From Oscillibacter valericigenes Sjm18-20 (GTDB lineage Bacteria > Bacillota > Clostridia > Oscillospirales > Oscillospiraceae), in contig AP012044.1 of the NCBI GenBank assembly GCA_000283575.1, forward strand, positions 3,162,001-3,226,000: a stretch of 64,000 nucleotides of DNA, read 5' to 3'. The position numbers and the translations under genes are program-made. The notes beneath the pieces are model-generated. The model made no database searches. It was given only the letters and a program-made list of their open reading frames with translations, and had not been told where the DNA came from. Below, piece by piece: positions 8,106 to 17,038 of the stretch. Position 1 is the first letter of the stretch. Each line of letters starts with the position of its first letter.

Positions 8106-10340
8106 ATGATCGCGCTGCGTTCTTCCGGCGTGTTCCTGTCCAACGGCGTCCCCTGTGAAACCGCATCCGTCTCCCCGGAGGAGGGCCGAAAGCGCACTCT
8201 TACCTGGTCGATCTTGCAAAGCCACAACGTCTCAGGCGATAAAGGAAAGATTCAGGTCCGTTTTGATGCCATGGTTTCCCATGACATTACCTATGTGGGC
8301 ATCATCCAGCAGGTTCGGGCCTCCGGTATGCGGGAATTTCCCCTGCCCTACGTGCTGACCAACTGCCATAACAGCCTGTGTGCCGTGGGCGGCACCATCA
8401 ACGAGGACGACCACGCCTTCGGCCTTTCCGCCGCGAAAAAATACGGCGGCATCTATGTCCCCGCAAACCAGAGCGTCATTCATTCCTACGCACGGGAGCA
8501 GTTGGCGGGCTGCGGAAAGATGATTCTTGGCTCCGACTCGCACACCCGGTACGGCGCTCTTGGCACTATGGGCGTGGGCGAGGGCGGACCGGAGCTTTGC
8601 AAGCAGCTGTTGAAAAATACGTGGGACATCGATTATCCTGAGGTGGTGCTGGTGTATCTCACCGGTGCGCCGCAAATGGGCGTCGGGCCCCACGATGTGG
8701 CTCTGGCACTGGTGAAGGCCACGTTTGAAAGCGGCTTTGTCCGCAACCGGGTTGTGGAATTCGCCGGGCCGGGGATCGCCTCCCTCCCTATGGACTACCG
8801 CAACGGCATCGATGTAATGACCACGGAGACCGCCTGCCTCAGCTCCATCTGGGAAACGGACGGCTCCGTGAAGCAGTTTTACGAAGCCCACGGACGGGCG
8901 GAGGCTTACAAGCCCCTCTGCCCCGGCGAATCTGCCTACTATGACCGCATGGTCTCCATCGACCTGGGCACAGTGGAGCCCATGATCGCGCTGCCCTTTC
9001 ACCCCTCCAACGCTTGGCCTGTCCGGGAGTTTCTCGATAGCGCAGGCGACATTCTGGCCGCGGTGGAGTCAGATGCGAAAAAGCGCTGGCCGCAGATTGA
9101 GCCGCGGCTTGTGGATAAAATTCACGACGGCGGCGTCTGGGCCGATCAGGGCATTGTGGCCGGCTGCGCCGGCGGTCTTTTTGACAACATTACCGCCGCC
9201 GCGGACATCCTGCGGGGCGGCAGCGTGGGAGACGGCGGGTTTTCCCTCAGCGTCTACCCCACCAGCGTGCCGGTGAGTCTGGCCCTGACCCGGGCGGGCA
9301 TCACCGCCGACCTTCTGGAGACCGGCGCGATCATCAAGCCCAGCTTCTGCGGCCCCTGCTTCGGCGCGGGGGACGTACCCGCCAATAACGCTCTGAGCCT
9401 GCGGCACACCACCCGCAACTTCCCCAACCGGGAGGGCAGCAAGCCCGGAGACGGGCAGTTTTCCGGCGTGTGCCTGATGGACGCCCGCTCCATCGCGGCC
9501 ACCGCCCGGAACGGCGGCAAAATCACCCCCGCCACGGAGGTGGACTGTGACATCCGCCCCATCCCCTATCGGTTCGACGCCGCGCCCTATGAAAAGCGTG
9601 TGTACAACGGCGTTGGCCATCCCCGGCCGGAGACAGGGCTGGTGATGGGACCGAATATCACGGACTGGCCGGAGATCCGGCCCCTTGAGGACAATCTGCT
9701 GGTGGAGCTGGCGGCGGTCCTGAGAGACGAGGTCACCACCACCGACGAGTTGATTCCCTCCGGCGAAACCTCTTCCTACCGTTCCAACCCTCTCCGTCTG
9801 GCGGAATTCACCCTGTCCCGCCGGGAGCCGCAGTATGTCCCCCGGGCCAAGGCCGCTGCCGCCGCGGAGTCGGACCGTCTGTCCGGAAAGGCCCCGGAGC
9901 GGCTTATTTCCCTGTTAAATCGCGTTGGGGACGGCGAGGCGCTTCTGAAAACCACCCAGTTTGGCTCCGCTGTCTATGCAAACCGGCCCGGCGACGGGTC
10001 CGCCCGGGAACAGGCAGCGTCCTGCCAGCGGGTGCTTGGGGGGTGCGCCAACTTCTGCCGGAGCTTCGCCACAAAGCGCTACCGCTCCAACTGCGTCAAC
10101 TGGGGCATTTTGCCCTTTACGCTGGAGGAAGACTTTTCCGGCGATAACGGCGACTGCGTCTTCATCCCCGGTGTCCGAGAAGCCCTTGCCGCCGGGAAGG
10201 AAGCACTCCCCGCCACGCTGCTGCGAAGCGGTAGAGAAGAGGAGACTCTGATTCTCCATATGCAGGAGCTGACGGCGGAAGAGCGGGAAATTCTGCTGGA
10301 TGGCTGCCTGATGAACTACTATCGAAAGAGGAACGGATAA
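8106..10340 (+). CDS. Aconitase-family hydratase
   Basis: This 744-residue aconitase-superfamily protein would bind a 4Fe-4S cluster through Cys354 (GCAGG), Cys415 and Cys418 (SFCGPCFG). It carries the GSDSHTRYGALGTMGVGEGG substrate motif near residue 140. The length and the annotated 'hydratase' relatives in Clostridia fit a YbhJ-like aconitase branch. Because isocitrate dehydrogenase follows after one base, the likely role is citrate to isocitrate in 2-oxoglutarate and glutamate synthesis (inference from context). The ribosome binding site AGGAGGG lies 7 bases upstream. No citrate synthase is in the window. Confidence 0.82.
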   Translation: MIALRSSGVFLSNGVPCETASVSPEEGRKRTLTWSILQSHNVSGDKGKIQVRFDAMVSHDITYVGIIQQVRASGMREFPLPYVLTNCHNSLCAVGGTINEDDHAFGLSAAKKYGGIYVPANQSVIHSYAREQLAGCGKMILGSDSHTRYGALGTMGVGEGGPELCKQLLKNTWDIDYPEVVLVYLTGAPQMGVGPHDVALALVKATFESGFVRNRVVEFAGPGIASLPMDYRNGIDVMTTETACLSSIWETDGSVKQFYEAHGRAEAYKPLCPGESAYYDRMVSIDLGTVEPMIALPFHPSNAWPVREFLDSAGDILAAVESDAKKRWPQIEPRLVDKIHDGGVWADQGIVAGCAGGLFDNITAAADILRGGSVGDGGFSLSVYPTSVPVSLALTRAGITADLLETGAIIKPSFCGPCFGAGDVPANNALSLRHTTRNFPNREGSKPGDGQFSGVCLMDARSIAATARNGGKITPATEVDCDIRPIPYRFDAAPYEKRVYNGVGHPRPETGLVMGPNITDWPEIRPLEDNLLVELAAVLRDEVTTTDELIPSGETSSYRSNPLRLAEFTLSRREPQYVPRAKAAAAAESDRLSGKAPERLISLLNRVGDGEALLKTTQFGSAVYANRPGDGSAREQAASCQRVLGGCANFCRSFATKRYRSNCVNWGILPFTLEEDFSGDNGDCVFIPGVREALAAGKEALPATLLRSGREEETLILHMQELTAEEREILLDGCLMNYYRKRNG

Positions 10341-10341
10341 A

Positions 10342-11571
10342 ATGGAAAAAATCAAAATGAAGGTACCTCTGGTAGAGATGGACGGGGACGAAATGACCCG
10401 CATCCTCTGGCGAATCATCCGGGAGGATCTGATCGAGCCCTACGTGGATCTGAAAACCGAGTATTACGATCTGAGTTTGCGCCATCGGGACGAGACGCGG
10501 GATCAGGTGACCGTTGACGCGGCCAACGCCACGGAACGGCTGGGCGTGGCGGTCAAATGCGCCACCATTACCGCCAACCGTCAGCGGCAGGAGGAATACC
10601 ACCTCTCGGAAATCTGGCCCTCCCCCAACGGCACTATCCGCGCCGTGCTGGACGGGACGGCGTTTCGCGCCCCCATTCTGCTGCCCTTTCTCCGTCCGGC
10701 GGTCCCGGGATGGGAAAAGCCCATTACCGTGGCCCGCCATGCCTACGGCGACATGTATAAGGCCGTGGAGCTGGTGACGGACGAGCCGGGTGTCGCCACT
10801 TTGAATTTCAAGGGCCAAAGCGGCAGGGAGCAGACGCTCACCATCGCCCGGACAAAGGGGTCCGCCGTGTTTCAGGGCCAGCACAACACGGAGACCTCCA
10901 TCCGCGCCTTTGTTCACTCCTGCTTTCAGTACGCGCTGGATACGAAGCAGGACCTGTGGTTCTCCGCCAAGGATACCATCTCCAAGGAATACGACGGGGA
11001 GTTCCGCCGGGCCTTTGACGAGGAATTCGCAAATACCTATAAAGACAAATTCGACACCTTGGGCCTTCACTATTTTTATACCCTGATCGATGACGCGGTA
11101 TCCCGGGTCATGCGCTCCAAGGGCGGATTCATCTGGGCGCTGAAAAACTATGACGGCGACGTCATGAGCGACATGGTAGCCGCGGCCTTCGGTTCCCTGG
11201 CCATGATGACCTCCGTGCTGATGGCCCCGGACGGGTCCATGGAGTTTGAAGCGTCCCACGGCACCGTCACCCGCCACTTTTACCGCTACCGCGCCGGGGA
11301 AAAGCCCTCCACCAACTCCACCGCCACCATTTTCGCCTGGACCGGCGCTCTGCGCCGCCGGGGACAGCTGGATGATCTGCCCGACCTCGTATCATTTGCC
11401 GGAAAGCTGGAAAGCGCATGCCTTGAGACGATGAAGGACGGCCTGCTCACCGGTGACCTAGCCGTTCTGGTGGACGAGGGACACCGGTGTCAGATCGTGA
11501 ACTACGAGGAATCTCTGCGGGCCATCTCAAAGCGTCTGGCTGAAAAAATGCGCACCGTTTCCGAGCGGTAA
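10342..11571 (+). CDS. icd: Isocitrate dehydrogenase, NADP-type (eukaryotic-like subfamily)
   Basis: The 409-residue protein belongs to the homodimeric subfamily related to eukaryotic IDH1/2, recognised by VEMDGDEMTRILW near the N terminus, SPNGTIRAVLDGTAFR, KDTISKEYDG, YDGDVMSDMVAAAFGSLAMM and EASHGTVTRHFY. It oxidatively decarboxylates isocitrate to 2-oxoglutarate with NADP. The ATG lies one base after the stop of the aconitase-family gene, so the two are co-transcribed and probably coupled. Transcription ends at the strong hairpin at 11721. Confidence 0.92.
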   Translation: MEKIKMKVPLVEMDGDEMTRILWRIIREDLIEPYVDLKTEYYDLSLRHRDETRDQVTVDAANATERLGVAVKCATITANRQRQEEYHLSEIWPSPNGTIRAVLDGTAFRAPILLPFLRPAVPGWEKPITVARHAYGDMYKAVELVTDEPGVATLNFKGQSGREQTLTIARTKGSAVFQGQHNTETSIRAFVHSCFQYALDTKQDLWFSAKDTISKEYDGEFRRAFDEEFANTYKDKFDTLGLHYFYTLIDDAVSRVMRSKGGFIWALKNYDGDVMSDMVAAAFGSLAMMTSVLMAPDGSMEFEASHGTVTRHFYRYRAGEKPSTNSTATIFAWTGALRRRGQLDDLPDLVSFAGKLESACLETMKDGLLTGDLAVLVDEGHRCQIVNYEESLRAISKRLAEKMRTVSER

Positions 11572-11720
11572 GAACCGCTCTTTTTCACGGCACTTTATCG
11601 GAGATGGGCTGGACCGCGCTGCTGCCGGCGCAGGAATCCTTTTTCTTATATTCACCGGAAGACCTCCCCGTGTGACACAGCCTGTCAATACGTACGCTCC
11701 GGGGAACATCCGCCTAAAAA

Positions 11721-11755
11721 GCCGGCGGGGAAAACGAAACGTTTTCCCCGCCGGC
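11721..11755. terminator. Bidirectional terminator between icd and a convergent gene
   Basis: The 15-base arms GCCGGCGGGGAAAAC and GTTTTCCCCGCCGGC enclose GAAAC and form a perfect stem. A-rich sequence precedes it and T-containing sequence follows, so it can serve both strands. Confidence 0.85.
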
Positions 11756-11798
11756 TCATTTCCTATATCGTGGTATTCCGCAAAGCGCCCATTTCGCC

Positions 11799-12593
11799 TT
11801 ATTCCGGCTGCATAGCCGTCCGCAGGGTATCGGTGATCGCCCCTTCAAACAGCTCCGTGGCATGAGCATGGAGAGTCTCCAGCGCACCGGCGGAGAGATT
11901 GCAGCTCACCTGACCGCCCATGGACAGGTCCATATCGAGGATAAATTTGACCTCCGGGTCTTGGGGCGTGTCGGGCCGGTTCGCCCGCAGACGGCCAGGT
12001 CCGGCATGGACCTTCGCCGCACAGCTGGAATCCAGCTTGCACTGCAGATCCACCGCGCTGTTCAGCACATTCTCCTCCCGTATGTCCGGCTCCGCCATGG
12101 CGCCGAGATACGCCGGGGCAATCAGCTCCGTCCACGCGCTGTCCCGCAGACTCAGCTTCTCCCGGGAGATAATGTTCACGTACCGCAGCCCCACTCGCTC
12201 AAAATAGGCTGGCTTGTAAATGCGGATGAACTCCGCCAGAGGCTTGTCCAGCTCTTTTGCAAAATCTTCCCAGCCGGTATACCGCAACGTGGACAGGGCA
12301 ATGAAATTCTGGGTCAGATTGATCTTCCACAGATTGTCGGCGGCGACAAAATGATAGTTTGTCACCGGCTTTTGCTGCTTGATCTGAGGGCTCGGACCAC
12401 CCAGGCCCGCCACCTGAGGAGGGGCCACGTCCTCCCGCCGGACAAACTGGGGAAAGTCCTCCCGGATCGCGTCCTGAAACGCCGCAGGTTCCGAGTTGTT
12501 GATGGCGAGAATCGCGGGGAACCGAAACTGGCAGATCACCTCATGGGCGGGGGCATTGGCGTAAACCGTTCTGGGATGTTTGGAAAACAGCAT
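11799..12593 (-). CDS. TIGR04255-like protein of unknown function
   Basis: This 264-residue soluble protein begins MLFSKHPRTVYANAPAHEVI and contains INLTQNFIALSTLRYTGWEDF and YFERVGLRYVNIISRE. This pattern matches the sporadically distributed TIGR04255 family as I remember it. The biochemical role is unknown. The start at 12593 is chosen because AAAGGAG lies 10 bases upstream and a good promoter lies at 12627-12655. An ORF extension to 12716 would cover that promoter and the end of the neighbouring gene. Confidence 0.6.
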   Translation of the reverse strand: MLFSKHPRTVYANAPAHEVICQFRFPAILAINNSEPAAFQDAIREDFPQFVRREDVAPPQVAGLGGPSPQIKQQKPVTNYHFVAADNLWKINLTQNFIALSTLRYTGWEDFAKELDKPLAEFIRIYKPAYFERVGLRYVNIISREKLSLRDSAWTELIAPAYLGAMAEPDIREENVLNSAVDLQCKLDSSCAAKVHAGPGRLRANRPDTPQDPEVKFILDMDLSMGGQVSCNLSAGALETLHAHATELFEGAITDTLRTAMQPE

Positions 12594-12626
12594 GGCACAA
12601 AGGCTCCTTTTTTCAATATTGCCTTT

Positions 12627-12655
12627 ATCATAGTCCCCAAGCGGAAAAAAGTCAA
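12627..12655 (-). promoter_or_regulatory. Promoter of the TIGR04255-like gene
   Basis: On the minus strand TTGACT (12655-12650), 17 bases, then TATGAT (12632-12627). It overlaps the stop region of the upstream gene (12656) and supports the internal start at 12593. Confidence 0.7.
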
Positions 12656-13453
12656 TCAAAGGTAAAACCGGTGGCAGCCAATGGTAGTATAATAGATCCG
12701 GTTTGCATTGATCCACAGGCCTCTGGACAGAGCGGGTGCGTAAAAGTACATACAGTCCCCCACCGTCTCCGCACCGTTCAGCGCCAGCTTTGCCGCCGAC
12801 ACGGCGGAAGCGGCGGGGACGTTGTAGACCGTGCCGTTGCTCACTGGTTCAAACTGGACGCCGTCCTTCGTGTCGAACACCACCTCACGAATGGAATCGG
12901 GAAACTTGTCGGAAGCCACCCGGTTCAGCACCACGTTGGCCACGGCGACCTGTCCCTCCATCGGCTCGCCCTCGCTCTCGGCACTGATAATATGGGAAAG
13001 CCAGTACAATTCCCCCGCGTCATACGGGGCGTTTGGAGACGTCACCGCAACGCCGCGGAGCGCACTGTCCCACGCGACGTCCGCGCCGCAGGCGGTGGCG
13101 GCGAGCCGCAGGGGGACGTAAGTCTGCCCGGACCGCACCGTCACATCGCCGCTGTATGTATGCCCATTCACCGAGACGGTGTCTGCTGCCGGATCGGCCT
13201 CCAGCTGCATTGTCCCACAGCTGGCCACGGCCTCCCGCTCCACTGTATCCCAGTGGATCTCCCAGCCGCCAAAGGCATCCAACAGCGCCCGCAGGGGAAC
13301 ATAAGTCACGCCGCTCTCCAGATAATTTACCGTTCTTAGCACCGCGCCGTCCACCTGCACCGGCACCGTTCGGACGGTCGCCGCGGCAGGTACGGCGGAT
13401 CCGGCCGTCAGAGCCGCCGCCAGCAGCCCGACCATGATTCCACGTTTCATCAT
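12656..13453 (-). CDS. SleB-type cell-wall hydrolase with copper-amine-oxidase-like N-terminal domain
   Basis: The 265-residue exported protein has a signal peptide (1-25, cleaved near AAAT). A copper-amine-oxidase-N-like stalk domain follows (about 30-135; two repeats of TYVPLR). The C-terminal Hydrolase_2/SleB domain (about 145-265) contains ISAESEGEPMEGQVAVANVVLNRV with the expected catalytic Glu. Such enzymes are lytic transglycosylases that cut spore cortex or other peptidoglycan. The combination is common in spore-forming Clostridia. A weak AGAAAGGA site precedes the ATG pair at 13453. Confidence 0.8.
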   Translation of the reverse strand: MMKRGIMVGLLAAALTAGSAVPAAATVRTVPVQVDGAVLRTVNYLESGVTYVPLRALLDAFGGWEIHWDTVEREAVASCGTMQLEADPAADTVSVNGHTYSGDVTVRSGQTYVPLRLAATACGADVAWDSALRGVAVTSPNAPYDAGELYWLSHIISAESEGEPMEGQVAVANVVLNRVASDKFPDSIREVVFDTKDGVQFEPVSNGTVYNVPAASAVSAAKLALNGAETVGDCMYFYAPALSRGLWINANRIYYTTIGCHRFYL

Positions 13454-13608
13454 CCTGTTTGTCCTTTCTGCACCGGCCCCAAGCGGTAAAGCACGCTTCG
13501 AAGCGCTCGTGTCTTCCGTTTCATGGAGAATTCTAACAAAAAGAATACAGGAAGTTACAATAAGTTACAAGCCTCAAAAACTGGGAAAATTGGAACAGAA
13601 CAGCAACT

Positions 13609-13638
13609 GCGGCCCCGTTCCCATAGGAACGGGGCCGC
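13609..13638. other. Perfect GC-rich hairpin between cysK and the SleB-like gene
   Basis: GCGGCCCCGTTCC and GGAACGGGGCCGC pair perfectly. Neither strand has a T-run after it. It may be a Rho-independent-like end for cysK, or a structured element, but the usual terminator tail is missing. Confidence 0.5.
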
Positions 13639-13711
13639 ACAGGTGGTGGAAAAGTTCCCTTCAATCACCGTAACTGGAAAGCAGAAATAACCGACGCCTT
13701 CTTATACGAAG

Positions 13712-14653
13712 TCAACGATCGGCCGGGCTTTGGAACATGGGTGTGGAGAGATACCGCTCGCCGGAATCCGGAAGCAGCGCCACAACGGTCCGGCCGCGAT
13801 TTTTCGGCCGCCTTGCCAGCTGGATTGCGGCCCAGACTGCGGCGCCGGAGGTAATGCCAACCAAGAATCCTTCTTTTTCGGCCAGTTCCCGGCCCAGGGC
13901 GTAGGCATCTTCATCGGCGACGGGCATGATCTCGTCCAGCACCCCCCGATCCAGATTTTCCGGCACGAAGTTCGCGCCGATCCCCTGCAGGCCGTGGGGG
14001 CCAGCATGGCCCTCGCTCAGCAGCGGGGACCGGGACGGCTCCACGGCAACCACCTTCACGTCCGGTTTTTTCTCCTTGAGATATTTCCCCGTTCCACTGA
14101 TGGTACCACCGGTGCCGACGCCCGCCACGAACACATCCACCTGTCCGTCGGTATCCGTCCAGATCTCAGGGCCGGTGGTGCGATAATGAGCCTCCGGGTT
14201 GGCAGGATTGTCGAACTGGCCCCCCAGAATACTGCCCGGTGTGGCTTTTTGCAGTTCCTCCGCCTTCTCTACTGCCCCGGACATACCCTCTTTCCCGGGT
14301 GTCAGAACGATCTCCGCGCCGTAGGCCCGGATGAGGCTTTGCCGCTCCACGCTCATGGTCTCCGGCATAGTCAAAATCACATGATACCCCTTTGCCGCGC
14401 CCACGGCGGCCAAGCCGATTCCTGTGTTGCCGGAGGTGGGCTCGATAATCGTGCCGCCGGGAGCCAGCCTGCCCGCCTGTTCCGCCTCCGCGATGATCTG
14501 CGCCGCCACCCGATCCTTGGCGCTCCCCGCTGGATTGGACCGCTCCAGCTTGGCCAACAGCACAGCATTCAGTTGGTACCGGGATTCGATGTGATGCAGC
14601 CGCACCAACGGCGTGTTGCCGATCAACTCCTCGACGCTGTCATAAATCTTCAT
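13712..14653 (-). CDS. cysK: Cysteine synthase A
   Basis: This 313-residue PLP enzyme makes L-cysteine from O-acetylserine and sulfide. The PLP lysine is Lys46 in NPAGSAKDR. The substrate loop is PTSGNTGIGL (72-81), the phosphate-binding glycine loop is GVGTGGTISGTG, and the C terminus contains LLPDSGERYLST. Its length matches CysK rather than cystathionine beta-synthase. The ribosome binding site AGGAGG lies 7 bases upstream. It follows the TauE/SafE-type exporter gene on the same strand, so sulfur metabolism may link the two (inference). Confidence 0.92.
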   Translation of the reverse strand: MKIYDSVEELIGNTPLVRLHHIESRYQLNAVLLAKLERSNPAGSAKDRVAAQIIAEAEQAGRLAPGGTIIEPTSGNTGIGLAAVGAAKGYHVILTMPETMSVERQSLIRAYGAEIVLTPGKEGMSGAVEKAEELQKATPGSILGGQFDNPANPEAHYRTTGPEIWTDTDGQVDVFVAGVGTGGTISGTGKYLKEKKPDVKVVAVEPSRSPLLSEGHAGPHGLQGIGANFVPENLDRGVLDEIMPVADEDAYALGRELAEKEGFLVGITSGAAVWAAIQLARRPKNRGRTVVALLPDSGERYLSTPMFQSPADR

Positions 14654-14717
14654 AAGAAACCTCCTTTTGTTTTGCGCCCCAGTCCCGGCGCTCTATTTCA
14701 ACTCAACCGTTCCTTCC

Positions 14718-15485
14718 TCATCCCAGTATCTCCATCAGTTCGCGGATAAAAAAGATGACCAGCACAATTAGAATGACGGGCTTGACCGATCTGGCGCCCT
14801 TCCCGGAGAAGAACCGGGCGCCCATGTAATTACCGGCGATGCTGAACAGGCCCGCCGTCAGCCCCAGAGACAGCAGCGCCTTCCCGCTGAACAGATATAC
14901 GGACAGCGCCGCCACATTGGTGGCCAGATTGATGGCCTTGGTAATGCCGTTAGCTTTCCGCAGATCCATGTGGCCGGCCCCGGTGAGAATCAAAATCAGG
15001 AACGTGCCGGTTCCGGGACCGTAGAACCCGTCGTATACACCGATCACCAACGCCGCCGCCATCACAATGGTGAGCGTTTTACGTAAGGGGTATTCCTCCC
15101 GTTCCTCCGTCTCCTGCAAAGCTTTTCCCCGCAGGACGTACACCGCGGTAAGCGGCAGAATCACCAACATGACAATTCGGAAAATCCCGTCATCCAGCAT
15201 CAGCGCCAGCTTCGCGCCCATTGTGGAACCAACCAGTGCGAAAACAATCCCGGCGGATGCTTCCCGCCAGGGGATATAGCCGTTTCGGGCATACCGCAGC
15301 GTGGCGATGGCGGTGCCCATGGCGGAAGAGGTCTTGTTGGTGGCAATCGCATTATGAACCGGCATGCCGGTAATCAGATAGGCCGGCAGGGAGATCAGCC
15401 CCCCGCCGCCGGCGATGGCGTCCACAAATCCGGCCAAAAACACCAGCGGACAGACGAGCAAGAAAGGTAAAAGCTGCTCTATCAC
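14718..15485 (-). CDS. TSUP-family (TauE/SafE) membrane transporter
   Basis: The 255-residue protein has about eight hydrophobic segments and the TSUP signature GFVDAIAGGGGLISLPAYL near the N terminus, repeated in weaker form as GVYDGFYGPGTGTFLI. Family members export sulfite, sulfoacetate or related anions, or take up organosulfonates. The GTG start at 15485 is favoured because AGGAGG lies 8 bases upstream and the GTGA overlaps the stop of the preceding gene. An ATG at 15539 would lie inside that gene. It precedes cysK, consistent with a sulfur-related substrate. Confidence 0.82.
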   Translation of the reverse strand: MIEQLLPFLLVCPLVFLAGFVDAIAGGGGLISLPAYLITGMPVHNAIATNKTSSAMGTAIATLRYARNGYIPWREASAGIVFALVGSTMGAKLALMLDDGIFRIVMLVILPLTAVYVLRGKALQETEEREEYPLRKTLTIVMAAALVIGVYDGFYGPGTGTFLILILTGAGHMDLRKANGITKAINLATNVAALSVYLFSGKALLSLGLTAGLFSIAGNYMGARFFSGKGARSVKPVILIVLVIFFIRELMEILG

Positions 15486-17017
15486 CGGCTTTCCTCCTCT
15501 TGTTCCGTCTGGTGGCACAACTTCGTTCCGGCAATGCACAGCGCAAAGACGAACCAGAATATGCTCATGACTCTGGGATAATTCCAGGGGTAGTCCGCAA
15601 GGCCGCAGACCAGAATACCGCAGAGGGACGATGCGGCGGCACAGGTGATGGTGCGGGCGGCGGAATCGCCGCAGTGCCGCACGGTACGGGCCGCGTTTTT
15701 GATGTTCAGCAGCATGGACCCCACAAAGGAGACCACGCCCAGCAGACCGGCTTCAATCCAGACCTGTAAATAAATATCGTGGGCGTGGACAAAGGGGGCC
15801 TTCCCGTGGTAGAGGTTGTTATCCTTGATGAACCGCTGCACGGCGGCGGTTCCCAGTCCCGCTCCGGTGCCAGGGGATTTTTGGATAGTGGCCAGCGCCG
15901 CCTGATAAAGCGGAATGCGCCCGGAGGTAGAGCTGTCGTCGGTGTTGGTAATGGTCAAAATGCGGTTGAGAATGCTACTTGGCAGCAAAGGGATGGCCAG
16001 CAGGCACCCGGCCATAAACAGCGGAATCAGCTTCGGCTTCCACAAGAACACCGCCACAGCCATGGCAAAGGCAATACCCACCCAACTGGCTCTTGAATAG
16101 GTCATACCCAGCGCCCCCACGCCCACGGCAAAAATGCCGGCGGCGATCACCTTGAAAACAGGCCGTTTGGCGCAGAGCATCAGGCCCAGCACGATGGGCA
16201 GCAGCAAAATCAACACCTGCGCAAAGGTATTGGGGTTGTCAAAAAAGGACTCTACCCGCCCCGGCATTCCGGCGTTGACGTCCAGATCCACATAGGATTT
16301 ATTGACCTCCACGCCCTGAATGCGCTGATAGACCGCGTACAGAGAGGAAATCAGCACCACCGCACTCCCCCCGGCGGCAAGCCGCTTGAGATCACCTGTA
16401 TTCCGCACGGCGCCGACCGTCACCAGCACACACAGAAGGCACACGGAATGGTACATTAAAAACCGGACGGAAAGACTGGGGTACGCGGACAGAGCCACGC
16501 CCAGCACCACCGCCAGAAACATCCCCACGGCATACGGCCCCACGGATTTCACGTCCAACCGGAAGGAATCGTACCGGCGCATGGACCCCGCGTAAAACAG
16601 AATCAGCAGCGCCGCAAAGCCCAGAAAATTATAGGCGTTGTTCCACCGCTCATAGGGGATGACCCACAGCGCCATGATGACCCAGGATTCCCCGACGGCA
16701 GTCTCGTCCCCCATGGCGAACGCCAGTCCCGCAAAAAAGCTCTGATCAAACTGCCGCTGATATGCGGTATACAGCCGGTGGAGCAGATTCCCCGGCAGAT
16801 TCACCAAAAAGCTCAGAATGTGGCAGGTCCGGCTCCCGCTCCACGCGCGGGCCACGGCCCCCTCCCGGCACAGAACGCCCAGAATCCGGGACTCATCGAT
16901 CTGGCGGTTACACCAGCGGCCCGCCGCCGCCAGCAGACGGTGAAGTGCACTGGCCTCATAGGCCCCGCACAGCGCCGTCCAGAAAGCAAAAAGGTAACTC
17001 TCTCGAATGGAAAACAT
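15482..17017 (-). CDS. O-antigen ligase/polymerase family membrane protein
   Basis: The 511-residue protein has at least ten hydrophobic segments and a Wzy/WaaL-like core. The large periplasmic-type loop contains NNLYHGKAPFVHAHDIYLQVWIEAGLLG, with the conserved HNxYLQ-like motif, and SRASWVG lies in a preceding segment. In Gram-positive bacteria these proteins polymerise or ligate cell-surface polysaccharides or teichoic-acid-like polymers. It lies 21 bases downstream of a family 2 glycosyltransferase gene in one operon, supporting a surface-glycan role. Confidence 0.78.
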   Translation of the reverse strand: MFSIRESYLFAFWTALCGAYEASALHRLLAAAGRWCNRQIDESRILGVLCREGAVARAWSGSRTCHILSFLVNLPGNLLHRLYTAYQRQFDQSFFAGLAFAMGDETAVGESWVIMALWVIPYERWNNAYNFLGFAALLILFYAGSMRRYDSFRLDVKSVGPYAVGMFLAVVLGVALSAYPSLSVRFLMYHSVCLLCVLVTVGAVRNTGDLKRLAAGGSAVVLISSLYAVYQRIQGVEVNKSYVDLDVNAGMPGRVESFFDNPNTFAQVLILLLPIVLGLMLCAKRPVFKVIAAGIFAVGVGALGMTYSRASWVGIAFAMAVAVFLWKPKLIPLFMAGCLLAIPLLPSSILNRILTITNTDDSSTSGRIPLYQAALATIQKSPGTGAGLGTAAVQRFIKDNNLYHGKAPFVHAHDIYLQVWIEAGLLGVVSFVGSMLLNIKNAARTVRHCGDSAARTITCAAASSLCGILVCGLADYPWNYPRVMSIFWFVFALCIAGTKLCHQTEQEEESR

Positions 17018-17038
17018 GGATAAACCTTCCCCGTTTTT

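Noticed and set aside
12594..12716. Extended start of the TIGR04255-like gene
   Set aside because: The extension covers a good promoter and overlaps the neighbouring gene; AAAGGAG sits before 12593.
13730..14749. 339-codon plus-strand ORF opposite cysK
   Set aside because: It is a shadow of cysK and its promoter region; codon use and composition do not fit a protein.
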